Of a DNA stretch of 64,000 nucleotides, positions 10,501 to 18,782 are shown piece by piece. The position numbers and the translations under genes were made by a program. The notes below the pieces were generated by a model. That model ran no database searches, was not told the DNA's origin, and was given only the letters and a program-made list of their open reading frames with translations. How positions within the stretch are numbered: position 1 is the first letter of the stretch; every line of letters begins with the position of its first letter. Location of the stretch: assembly GCF_032452875.1 (NCBI RefSeq), contig NC_083869.1:82206501-82270500 (forward strand), read 5' to 3'. Origin of the DNA: Bos javanicus (lineage: Eukaryota; Chordata; Mammalia; Artiodactyla; Bovidae).

Positions 10501-11335
10501 CATTTTCATTCTTTTCTATGCAAATTTTGATTTCTTTTTTGATTTCTTCTGTTATTTGTTGGTTATTCAGCAGCGTGTTGTTCAGCCTCCATATGTTGGA
10601 ATTTTTAATAGTTTTTCTCCTGTAATTGAGATCTAATCTTACTGCATTGTGGTCAGAAAAAATGCTTGGAATGATTTCTATTTTTTTGAATTTACCAAGG
10701 CTAGCTTTATGGCCCAGGATGTGATCTATCCTGGAGAAGGTTCCATGTGCGCTTGAGGAAAAGGTGAAATTCATTGTTTTGGGATGAAATGACCTATAGA
10801 TATCAATTAGGTCTAACTGGTCTATTGTATCGTTTAAAGTTTGTGTTTCCTTGTTAATTTTCTGTTTAGTTGATCTATCCATAGGTGTAAGTGGGGTATT
10901 AAAGTCTCCCACTATTATTGTGTTATTGTTAATTTCTCCTTTCATACTTGTTAGCATTTGTCTTACGTACTGTGGTGCTCCCGTGTTGGGTGCATATATA
11001 TTTATAATTGTTATATCTTCTTCTTGGATTGATCCTTTGATCATTATGTAGTGACCTTCTTTGTCTCTTTTCACAGCCTTTGTTTTAAAGTCTATTTTAT
11101 CTGATATGAGTATTGCTACTCCTGCTTTTTTTTGGTCCCTATTTGCATGGAAAATCTTTTTCCAGCCCTTCACTTTCAGTCTGTATGTGTCCCCTGTTTT
11201 GAGGTGGGTCTCTTGTAGACAACATATGTAGGGGTCTTGTTTTTGTATCCATTCAGCCAGTCTTTGTCTTTTGGTTGGGGCATTCAACCCATTTACATTT
11301 AAGGTAATTACTGATAAGTATGTTCCCGTTGCCAT
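7517..11335 (-). CDS. L1 ORF2p: endonuclease and reverse transcriptase
   Basis: A complete 1272-residue ORF2 (the usual mammalian L1 length is about 1275). The protein nicks target DNA and reverse-transcribes L1 RNA at the nick (target-primed reverse transcription) in the nucleus. Seen: APE-type endonuclease at residues about 1-240 with N13, E42, Y114, D144/N146 (GDFN), D204/H205 and D228/H229 all present. A linker/Z region spans about 250-490. The reverse transcriptase spans about 495-770 with D599 (SIDAEKAFD), SGTRQGCPLSPLLFN and FADD at 699-702. The C-terminal Cys/His motif is C1129-x3-C1133-x7-H1141-x4-C1146. No stop or frameshift interrupts it. The start is 51 bp after the ORF1 stop, as expected for L1, where ORF2 is translated by unconventional reinitiation. 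All catalytic residues I can check are intact. Confidence 0.95.
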   Translation of the reverse strand: MATGTYLSVITLNVNGLNAPTKRQRLAEWIQKQDPYICCLQETHLKTGDTYRLKVKGWKKIFHANRDQKKAGVAILISDKIDFKTKAVKRDKEGHYIMIKGSIQEEDITIINIYAPNTGAPQYVRQMLTSMKGEINNNTIIVGDFNTPLTPMDRSTKQKINKETQTLNDTIDQLDLIDIYRSFHPKTMNFTFSSSAHGTFSRIDHILGHKASLGKFKKIEIIPSIFSDHNAVRLDLNYRRKTIKNSNIWRLNNTLLNNQQITEEIKKEIKICIEKNENENTTTQNLWDTVKAVLRGKFIAIQAHLKKQEKSQINNLTLHLKQLEKEEMKNPRVSRRKEILKIRAEINAKETKETIAKINKTKSWFFERINKIDKPLARLIKKQREKNQINKIRNENGEITTDNTEIQRIIRDYYQQLYANKMDNVEEMDKFLEKYNFPKLDQEEIENLNRPITSMEIETVIKNLPANKNPGPDGFTAEFYQKFREELTPILLKLFQKIAEEGKLPNSFYEATITLIPKPDKDPTKKENYRPISLMNIDAKILNKILAIRIQQHIKKIIHHDQVGFIPGMQGFFNIRKSINVIHHINKLKNKNHMIISIDAEKAFDKIQHPFMIKTLQKAGIEGTYLNIIKAIYDKPTANIILNGEKLKAFPLKSGTRQGCPLSPLLFNIVLEVLATAIRAEKEIKGIQIGKEEVKLSLFADDMILYIENPKESTRKLLEIIKDYSKVAGYKINTQKSLAFLYTNNEKTEREIKETIPFTIATERIKYLGIYLPKETKDLYIENYKTLVKEIKEDTNRWRNIPCSWIGRINIVKMSILPKAIYRFNAIPIKLPTVFFTELEQIISQFVWKYKKPRIAKAILRKKNGTGGINLPDFRLYYKATVIKTVWYWHKDRNIDQWNKIESPEINPRTYGHLIFDKGGKNIQWIKDNLFNKWCWEIWSTTCKRMKLDHFLTPYTKINSKWIKDLNVRPETIKLLEENIGKTLFDIHHSRILYDPPPRILEIKAKINKWDLINLKSFCTSKETISKVKRQPSEWEKIIANEATDKQLISKIYKHLLQLNSRKINDPIKKWAKELNRHFSKKDIQMANKHMKRCSTSLIIREMQIKTTMRYHFTPVRMAAIQKSTNNKCWRGCGEKGTLLHCWWECKLVQPLWRTVWRFLKKLEIELPYDPATPLLGIHTEETRRERDTCTPMFIAALFIIAKTWKQPRCPSADEWIRKLWYIYTMEYYSAIKKNTFESVLMRWMKLEPIIQSEVSQKEKHKYSILTHIYGI

Positions 11336-11386
11336 TTACTTTATTGTTTTGGGTTCGAGTTTATACACCGTTTTTGTGTTTCCTGT

Positions 11387-12313
11387 CTAGAGAATATCCT
11401 TTAGTATTTGTTGGAGAGCTGGTTTGGTGGTGCAGAATTCTCTCAGCTTTTGCTTGTCTGAAAAGCTTTTGATTTCTCCTTCATACTTGAATGAGATCCT
11501 TGCTGGGTACAATAATCTGGGCTGTAGGTTATTTTCTTTCATCATTTTAAGTATGTCTTGCCATTCCCTCCTGGCTTGAAGAGTTTCTATTGAAAGATCA
11601 GCTGTTATCCTTATGGGAATTCCCTTGTGTGTTATTTGTTGTTTTTCCCTTGCTGCTTTTAATATTTGTTCTTTGTGTTTGATCTTTGTTAATTTGATTA
11701 ATATGTGTCTTGGGGTGTTTCTCCTTGGGTTTATCCTGTTTGGTACTCTCTGGGTTTCTTGGACTTGGGTGATTATTTCCTTCCCCATTTTAGGGAAGTT
11801 TTCCACTATTATCTCCTCAAGTATTTTCTCATGGTCTTTCTTTTTGTCTTCTTCTTCTGGAACCCCTATGATTCGAATGTTGTAGCGTTTAATATTGTCC
11901 TGGAGGTCTCTGAGATTGTCCTCGTTTCTTTTAATTCGTTTTTCTTTTATCCTCTCTGATTCATTTATTTCTACCATTCTATCTTCTAATTCACTAATCC
12001 TGTCTTCTGCCTCTGTTATTCTACTATTTGTTGCCTCCAGAGTGTTTTTAATTTCACTTATTGCATTATTCATTATATATTGACTCTTTTTTATTTCTTC
12101 TAGGTCCTTGTTAAACCTTTCTTGCATCTTCTCAATCCTTGTCTCCAGGCTATTTATCTGTGATTCCATTTTAGTTTCAAGATTTTGGATCAATTTCACT
12201 ATCATTATTCGGAATTCTTTATCAGGTAGATTCCCTATCTCTTCCTCTTTTGTTTGGTTTGGTGGGCATTTATCCTGTTCCTTTATCTGCTGAGTATTCC
12301 TCTGTCTCTTCAT
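11387..12313 (-). CDS. L1 ORF1p: trimeric RNA-binding chaperone
   Basis: A complete 308-residue ORF1. The protein trimerises, coats L1 RNA in the cytoplasm and acts as a nucleic-acid chaperone needed for L1 mobility. Seen: a short charged N-terminus (1-35), a long heptad-rich coiled coil (about 38-140, with LETKMESQINSLETRIEKM and ITEAEDRISELEDRM), an RRM-like domain (about 144-234, beginning NIRIIGVPEEED) and a C-terminal domain (about 237-308, with IETLQARREWQDILK and YPARISF). The start Met is the first in frame and begins MKRQRNTQQ, typical of ungulate L1s. No premature stop. It ends in an LQQILKDIL C-terminus just before the ORF1-ORF2 spacer. Confidence 0.94.
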   Translation of the reverse strand: MKRQRNTQQIKEQDKCPPNQTKEEEIGNLPDKEFRIMIVKLIQNLETKMESQINSLETRIEKMQERFNKDLEEIKKSQYIMNNAISEIKNTLEATNSRITEAEDRISELEDRMVEINESERIKEKRIKRNEDNLRDLQDNIKRYNIRIIGVPEEEDKKKDHEKILEEIIVENFPKMGKEIITQVQETQRVPNRINPRRNTPRHILIKLTKIKHKEQILKAAREKQQITHKGIPIRITADLSIETLQARREWQDILKMMKENNLQPRLLYPARISFKYEGEIKSFSDKQKLREFCTTKPALQQILKDIL

Positions 12314-12861
12314 CTTGTTTAAATTGCTGAGTTTGGGGTGTCCTTTCTGTATTCTGGCAGTTTGTGGAGTTCTCTTTATTGTGGCGTTTCCTCACTGTGT
12401 GTGGGTTTGTACAGGTGGCTTGTCAAGGTTTCCTGGTTAGGGAAGCTTGTGTCGGTGTTCTGGTGGGTGGAGCTGTATTTCTTCTCTCTGGAGTGCAATG
12501 AAATGTCCAGTAATGAGTTATGAGATGTCTATAGTTTTGGGGTGACTTTGGGCAGCCTGTATCTTGAAGCTCAGGGCTGTGTTCCTTTGTTGCTGGAGAA
12601 TTTGCTTGGTATGTCTTGCCCTGGAACTTGTTGGCCCTTGTGTGGTGCTTGGTTTCAGTGTCGGTATGGGGGTATTTGATGAGCTCCTGTCAATGAATGT
12701 TCCTTGGAGTCAGGAGTTCCCTGGAGTCAGGGTTTGGACTTAAGTCTCCTGCTTCTGATTATTGGTCTTATTTTTACAGTAGTTTCAAAACTTCTCCTTC
12801 TATACAGCACCATTGATAAAACATCTACCTTAAGGATGATAAGTTTCTCTACAGTGAGGGT

Positions 12862-13280
12862 CACTCAGAGAGGTTCACAGGGTTACATGGAGAAGAGAAG
12901 AGGGAGGAGGGAGTTAGAGGTGACCCAAATGAGATGAGGTGAATCAATAGTGGAGAGAGTGGGCTAGCCAGTAGTCACTTCCTTATGTGCACTCCACAAC
13001 TCGACCACTCAGAGATGTTCACGGGGTTATACAGAGAAGAGAAGAAGGAGGAAGGTAACAGAGGTGGCCAGAAGGATAAAAGGGGGTATGAAAAGGAGGG
13101 AGACAGATCCAGCCAGTAATCAGTTCCCTAAGTGTTCTCCACCGTCTGGAACACACAGAAATTCACAGAGTTGGGTAGAGTAGAGAGGGGTTAGGGAGGA
13201 GACACAGGCGACCTGGTGGAGAAAAAGGAGGGTCCAAAGGGAGAGAGAGCAGTCAAGCCAGTAATCTCACTCCCTAGTGA
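12862..13280 (-). repeat. L1 5' UTR tandem array, about 145-bp unit, 3 copies
   Basis: Three diverged copies begin at 12862, 13006 and 13152. Each starts with a CACTCAGAGATGTTCAC-like segment, continues with a GAGAAGAGAAG purine block and ends with a segment of the form CCAGTAATCACTTCCCTA. Spacing is 144 and 146 bp. Confidence 0.8.
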
Positions 13281-13310
13281 AAAATGGGTCCTGAAGATTG
13301 GGTCCTTATA

Positions 13311-14110
13311 GGTACAAAATTGGTAACAAATACATAAAAGCAAAAATTAAAAATCTAGAGTAGAGTTTGGAATTTCAAAAATACGATGTTAAAGAAAAGA
13401 AGAAGGAAAAGAAAGAGAGAAAGAACGAACAAACAAAAACAAACAAGGTCGCGAAAATTATAGAGAAAGTACAGGTACAAAATTGATAACTAATACCAGA
13501 AAGAGAAAATTAAAAATCTAGAGTAGAGTTTGGAATTTCAAAAATACGATGTTAAAGAAAAGAAGAAGGAAAAGAAAGAGAGAAAAAACGAACAAACAAA
13601 AACAAACAAGGTCGCGAAAATTATAAAGAAAGTACAAGTACAAAATTGATAACTAATACCAGAAAGCAAAAATTAAAAATCTAGAGTAGAGTTTGGAATT
13701 TCAAAAATACAATGTTAAAAAAAAAAAAAAGAAGAAGAAGAAGAAGAAAAATAAAGAGAGAAAACAAACAAATACAAACAATGTCACAAAAATTATAAAG
13801 AAAATACAGGTACAAAATTGATATCAAATACCAAAAAGCATAAATTAAAAATCTAGAGTAAAGTTTGGAATTTCAGATATACAATGTTATATAAAAGAAG
13901 AAGAGAAAGAAACAGAGAAGAAGAAAAAAAAAAGTCACAGAAATTATATTAAAAAAAAAAACTATAGGTACAAAATTGATAACATATACCAAAAAGCGAA
14001 AATTAAAAATCTAGAGTAGAGTTTAGAATTTCAAAAATACAATGTTAAAGAAAAGAAGAAAAAAACAAAAACAAACAAAAAAAAAAAAGGTCAAAAAATT
14101 ATAAAATATA
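13311..14110 (-). repeat. L1 5' UTR tandem array, about 163-bp unit, 5 copies
   Basis: Five copies start with GGTACAAAATTG(A/G)TAAC at 13311, 13474, 13637, 13809 and 13967 (steps of 163, 163, 172 and 158 bp). Each carries ATTAAAAATCTAGAGTA and TTTCAAAAATAC blocks and then an A/G-rich tract. Copies 1-3 are very similar; copies 4-5 are more diverged. Confidence 0.9.
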
Positions 14111-14539
14111 TATATATGAAGTTTGCTGAAGAAGAAAAAAATAGGGTCTTTTTTTTTTATTGCAAAGTAATAGGATATAAAGGTGAAAATTAAAGGAACA
14201 ATAGAGGACTTAAAATTTTTTTTTTTAATTAAAAAAAAAGAAAGAATGATCGTAAAAATAATAAAAATATATCTAGGACTTTTTTGTTTTTTTTTTTTTG
14301 TGGGTGTTGTGGGTTCAGTTCATTTTTGGCTAGTTCCTTGGTCAGATTTATATTTCTCAAGATCTATAGGCCCCTTCCTATGTAGTCCGTAGTAACCACA
14401 GGGTTTTGATCTATTGCCTGTAGCTTCCAAGGCGTTTCCCTCTGTTATATCTTCTTCTGTTTGCTAGTCTCTTCAGTATCTGGTTTCCGCCCTGACTCAA
14501 AGGGCAAGGTGGAGGGCACTTTTTTTTTTTTTTTTTTAG

Positions 14540-15350
14540 GCTTACTTGTTCAGTCGCGCTGTGGGGTGGGAGGGAGGGATGCTGCAAACAAATAACACTG
14601 GCGTGGGCTCGGAGTGCCTCAGCCACCCTGGGTCTGCCCCCGCTCACGGCGCGTGTAGCCTCCCTGTCCACACTGCTCGGACTCTAGGTTGTTCCGCTGG
14701 GAACAATCCGAGGCTGGCCCTGGGCTGCATGCACCTCCCAGGTCCAAGCCGCTCAGGTTCAGGCACTCGGGTAGTCCTCAGAGGCGCAGACTCAGTTGGG
14801 CCTGCGTTTTGTGCTCTTCCCAGGTCCGAGCGCCAATTTGCTCTTCCCAGGCGAGCGCCAATGCTGCGACTTATCGCCTCCCCGCCACTCGGTTATCTGG
14901 ATGTAAAACCGGCGCACCTTCTCAGGCAGATGTTGACCGTCCAGACCCCCAAGAAGTTTTAGTTAGCAAAGAAGCCTGCTTACAGTTTTATAGATAATGT
15001 CTCTCTGGGGCTGCGATTGCCCCCTTCCGGCTCTGGCTGCCTGTCACCGGAGGGGGAAGGTCTGCAGCCGGCTATCTCTGTTCAGTCCTTTGTTCCGTGC
15101 GCGGGCCTGGCGGTCTTAGGTTAGGGCTGGCTTTTCGCGTGGTAGGTATCCCACAGTCTGGTTTGCTAGCCCAAATTATTTCGCTCAGATAGCGCTCAGG
15201 GTATTCAGGCCAGATTCTTACTCTCAGCGATGCAGCCCACGCCGCGCCTCCCTGCCCAGCCCCGGTTTGCTAATGGCAGATGCAGGCGTCTGCGCTGCTT
15301 CTCTGCTGGGGGAGTTACCGTAGGGCTCGCAATATGCGAGTTTTAAATTG
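14540..15350. promoter_or_regulatory. CpG-rich part of the L1 5' UTR
   Basis: The only clearly CpG-rich block in the window. It lies wholly inside the L1 5' UTR, so it belongs to the L1 promoter rather than a host gene. Open frames on the plus strand here (14546-14962, 138 codons; 14689-14997) are antisense to L1. Confidence 0.75.
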
Positions 15351-15678
15351 TTTATTTATTTTTTCTCCCTGTTATGTTGCCCTCTGTGCTTCCAAAGCTC
15401 GGCACAGATTCGGCAGTGAGAAGGTTTCCTGATGTTTGGAAACTTCTCTCTTTTTAAGATTGCCTTCCCGGGACGGAACTCCGTCCCTCCCTCTTTTGTC
15501 TCTTTTTTTTTGTTTTTAATATTTTTTCCTACCTCCTTTCGAAGAGTTGGGTTGCTTTTCTGGGTGCCTGATGTCCTCTGCCGGCATTCAGAAGTTGTTT
15601 TGTGGAATTTACTCGACGTTTAAATGCTCTTTTGATGAATTTGTGGGGGAGAAAGTGTTCTCCCCGTCCTACTCCTCC

Positions 15679-15688
15679 GCCATCTTGG
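15679..15688 (-). promoter_or_regulatory. YY1-type site at the L1 5' tip
   Basis: GCCATCTTGG on the plus strand reads CCAAGATGGC in L1 orientation, about 11-20 nt from the 5' end. Human L1 has a YY1 site at the same relative position that sets the transcription start. Confidence 0.7.
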
Positions 15689-15698
15689 CTCCTCCTCC

Positions 15699-15713
15699 CC
15701 ATTTAAAATTTTT
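15699..15713. repeat. L1 target-site duplication, right copy
   Basis: CCATTTAAAATTTTT, matching 7155-7170. In L1 orientation the target reads GTG/AAAAATTTT, in keeping with the A-rich cleavage preference of L1 endonuclease. Confidence 0.8.
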
Positions 15714-15947
15714 CACTTGCAAGAGTCACAGATCTCACCCCAAGCAACCATAAACAATAGCAGCAAGTTATTGGTGCACATATTTGAAAATTATGGAAAA
15801 GTAAAATGCGTGTTTTCTTCAAGGACACATTTAGTTATTTTATCTTTTCATACTCTCTTTCTTGTTTAACGTTGGTTATCTGCAATTTTCAAGAGTTTTT
15901 GTGCTTTCTTTTTTTTTAATTTAGCCATGTGTAAAGTGTAACTTTTT

Positions 15948-16388
15948 TTTCTTTTTATTTTTTAACTTTAAAATATTGTATTGGTTTTGCCATATGCAAC
16001 ATGAATCCACCACAGGTACACACGTGTTCCCCATCCTGAACCCTCCTCCCTCCTCCCTCCCCGTACCATCCCTCTGAGTTGTCCCAGTGCACCAGCTCCA
16101 AGCATCCAGTATCATGCATCAAACGTGGAATGGCGACTAGTTTCATATATGATATTAATGTTTCAATGCCATTCTCCCAAATCATCCCACCCTCTCCCTC
16201 TCCCACAGAGTCCACAAGACTGTTTTATACATCAGTGTCTCTTTTGCTGTCTCGTATACAGGGTTATTGTTACCATCTTTCTAAATTCCATATATATGCG
16301 TTAGTATACTGTATTGGTGTTTTTCTTTCTGGCTTACTTCACTCTGTATAATAGGCTCCAGTTTCATCCACCTCGTTAGAACTGATTC
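15948..16388 (-). mobile_element. L1 3' end, 5'-truncated, minus strand
   Basis: About 440 bp of L1 3' UTR plus the ORF2 C-terminus, flanked by AACTTTTT at 15940-15947 and 16389-16396. The sequence differs from the full-length L1 (for example CATATGCAACATG for CAAATATTAAAATG), so it comes from another L1 lineage. Confidence 0.88.
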
Positions 16389-16396
16389 AACTTTTT

Positions 16397-16807
16397 AATA
16401 ACTTCTCCAAAAAGGGAGAAACTTCCTTTCTAGAAGCCAATAACCAAACTCCCCTCAAGTAGAATCAGGAGTATATAGGCTGAATGAATATGATCAGTAA
16501 GGGTGTATGATCTGCTGCTTAGCTTGAATCACACTGGGGCTATACTAGAGCTGGAATTGGGGACCATGTATATCTTGCACAAATGGGCTGAGTTGGAAGT
16601 GTGCAATGGTATGGTATAGGCAACTACTAGCTTGAGAAAGCTAAGTATTTGGGAATTTTACCAGGTAGTTGAAATCAACCACACTGGGAGCATTTACAAT
16701 AGGAAAACCAGCAAACACTGTAAATCAAAGCCCTTTTAATTTTTTTTTTTTTTTAAATTCCAGGAGACCCACTTAACCAACATATTGCTAATTGGGTACC
16801 ACTACGA
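16397..16807. other. Single-copy DNA, no recognised feature
   Basis: Mixed-composition sequence with a T14 run near 16740. No gene or repeat family recognised. Confidence 0.45.
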
Positions 16808-16955
16808 TGGCTGGATGGCATCACTGACTCGATGGACGTGAGTCTCAGTGAACTCTGGGAGTTGGTGATGGACAGGGAGGCCTGGCATGCTGCGATTCAT
16901 GGGCTTGCAAAGAGTCGGACATGCCTGAGCGACTGATCTGATCTCATCTGACCAT
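16808..16955 (+). mobile_element. BovB 3' end fragment, plus strand
   Basis: About 148 bp from GGCTGGATGGCATCACTGAC to the GATCTGATCTCATCTGA tail, the terminal part of BovB. Confidence 0.88.
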
Positions 16956-16964
16956 ATAAATTAT

Positions 16965-17130
16965 AAACATGTTATGGTATACTTGTTCACTGGAATACAA
17001 CTTCATAATAAAAGCTACCAATATATTCAGCAATATTGACAATCTCAAAATAAATATAATAAATGATAGAAATCTCAATCTTTCCCTGCAAAAACACTTT
17101 ATCATTCAATTTATATTATATTCTCAGTAC
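16965..17130 (+). mobile_element. Possible old L1 ORF2-end fragment
   Basis: The pattern ATGGTATACTTGTTCACTGGAATACAACTT...ATAATAAAAG resembles the diverged end of an old L1 ORF2. Weak, read by eye only. Confidence 0.35.
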
Positions 17131-17133
17131 AGT

Positions 17134-17533
17134 CAGTTCAGTCACTCAGTTGTGTCCAACTCTTTGCAACCCCATGGAATGAAGCACACCAGGCCTCTCT
17201 GTCCATCACCAATTCCTGGAGTTTATTCAAACTCATGTCCACTGAGTTGGTGATGCCATCCAACCATCTCATTCTCTATCATCCCCTTCTCCTCCTGTCT
17301 TCACTGATTTCCTTTAGGATGCAAGGATCTCCTTGCAGTCCAAGGGACTCTCAAGAGTCTTCTCCAACACCACAGTTCAAAAGCATCAATTCTTTGGTGC
17401 TCAGTTTTCTTTATAGTCCAACTCTCACATCCATACATGACTACTGGAAAAACCACAGCTTTAACTGGACGGACCTTTGTTGGCAAAGTAACGTCTCTGA
17501 AACGACTGAGTGACTGAACTGAACTGAACTGAA
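17134..17533 (-). mobile_element. BovB 3' fragment with fold-back end
   Basis: 17134-17490 is a minus-strand BovB 3' end with an internal deletion near 17300-17320. It is followed at about 17497-17533 by another BovB 3' tail in plus orientation (CGACTGAGTGACTGAACTGAACTGA). Both ends of the unit are therefore BovB 3' termini in opposite orientation. Confidence 0.8.
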
Positions 17534-17828
17534 AATTAAGTCTGTCACTGTTTCCTATTATATACTAGAAAATATAAAAATTAGGTATGGTAATAGAAAG
17601 CAATTCAGTACTTGTCCTGGGTTGTTGCAGGACCAATAAGTGAAAGAATTACAATGAATCTCTTGGGGAATGATGCATAAGTTAAACATCTTGATTGTTT
17701 CTTGGTTGCTAACATACTCAGATTTATCAAATGATACATTAATTACAAGACCACTTTATCGTACAGTGATTAAAATTCAATAAAGTTATTAAAGACAGAA
17801 AATAATTGAAAAGTTAACAATTAACAAA

Positions 17829-18087
17829 AGAAACATGTAAAATATCATGTAGGAAACGAGTTGCCAGTCCAGGTTCGATGCATGATGCTGGATGCTTGGG
17901 GCTGGTGCACTGGGACGGCCCAGAGGGATGGTATGGGGAGGGAGGAGGGAGGAGGGTTCGGGATGGGGAACACATGTATACCTGTGGCGGATTCATTTTG
18001 ATATTTGGCAAAACTAATACAATTATGTAAAGTTTAAAAATAAAATAAAATTGGAAGAATAAAAAAAAAAAAAAAGAAAAAAAAAAT
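17829..18087 (+). mobile_element. L1 3' end, 5'-truncated, plus strand
   Basis: L1 3' UTR from GAAACATGTAAAATATCATG to TTAAAAATAAAATAAAATTGG, followed by an A-rich tail broken by G residues. Confidence 0.9.
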
Positions 18088-18370
18088 AGCATCATTAAGA
18101 AAATTAAAATTCAAGCTACAGACAAAGAAAATAATTGCAAATATATATCTAAGAAAAGATTTGTATCCCAATTTAAAAGGAATAAACCAATTCAATAATA
18201 GGACAAAGTCATCTTTCAAACAGTCAAAATTGTATACATATTTCACTGAAGAATTATATAAGTAGGTAATAAATACATGAAAAGTGAAGTTAAAAATACA
18301 GTTGAAAGTGAAGCCACAATAAGCTATCATAAAAAACCCACTGTACTGTCTGTAATAAAAATGATTCCTT

Positions 18371-18780
18371 GTATTAGTTCATTAGGACTGCCATACCAAA
18401 ACATAACACTCTAGGTGGTTAAGCAAAAGCAATTTATTGTCTAACAGTTTTGGAGGCTACAAATATGAGATCACTGTTTCAACAGTGTTGGTTTCTTTTG
18501 ATGTTTGTGAGGAAAGTTTCTATTGTCAGTATCTCTCCTTTGTTTCAGATCTCTGCCTTCATTTTCACATGTATTCTCCTCGTATATGTCTTTTTGTGTC
18601 AAAATTTCCCTTTTTATAAAAATATCATTAATATTGGGTTACAACTCACTCTATAACCTCATTTTAACTTGATTATCCCAATAAATACTTTAACTCAAAA
18701 TCTGCTCACATTTTGAGGTACTGGGGGTTAGAGAACTCCAACTATCTTTTTTGAGAGGGCACACTTCAACCCATGGCAAC
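18371..18780 (-). mobile_element. MLT1-type (ERVL-MaLR) LTR, minus strand
   Basis: Read on the plus strand it begins TGTATTAGTTCATTAGGACTGCC and contains AATTTATTGTCTAACAGTTTTGGAGGC. It goes on to CCTCATTTTAACTTGATTA and ACATTTTGAGGTACTGGGGGTTAG, ending CACTTCAACCCATGGCA. This is the order of a reverse MLT1 LTR. Confidence 0.82.
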
Positions 18781-18782
18781 AT

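Larger units (their letters stand above)
7166..15698 (-). mobile_element. Full-length L1 LINE (bovine L1-BT type), both ORFs open
   Basis: An L1 of about 8.5 kb in reverse orientation. On the plus strand the order is poly(T) tail, 3' UTR (about 7185-7516), ORF2 (7517-11335), a 51-bp spacer, ORF1 (11387-12313) and a 5' UTR of about 3.4 kb (12314-15698). The 5' tip carries GCCATCTTGG (YY1-type site). A 15-16-bp TSD flanks the whole unit, so it is a single intact insertion. No internal SINE or ERV interrupts it. Open ORFs, a complete promoter region and a TSD suggest a young copy, possibly retrotransposition-competent. Competence is inference; loss-of-function missense changes cannot be ruled out by reading. 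Confidence 0.95.
12314..15698 (-). promoter_or_regulatory. L1 5' UTR and internal promoter
   Basis: An unusually long (about 3.4 kb) 5' UTR. In L1 orientation from the 5' end it has a YY1-type site, a CpG-rich segment (about 15350-14540), A-rich tandem repeats (14110-13311), GA-rich tandem repeats (13280-12862) and the leader to ORF1. By analogy with other mammalian L1s, transcription by RNA polymerase II should start at or near 15698 and the CpG-rich part should be the target of DNA methylation. Confidence 0.85.

Noticed and set aside
13311..14110. CRISPR-like array of spaced repeats
   Set aside because: The whole 163-bp unit is repeated rather than short repeats with unique spacers, and it lies in an L1 5' UTR of a mammalian genome.
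14540..15350. CpG island as the promoter of a host gene
   Set aside because: It lies inside the 5' UTR of the full-length L1, bounded by that element's TSD, so it is the L1 promoter.
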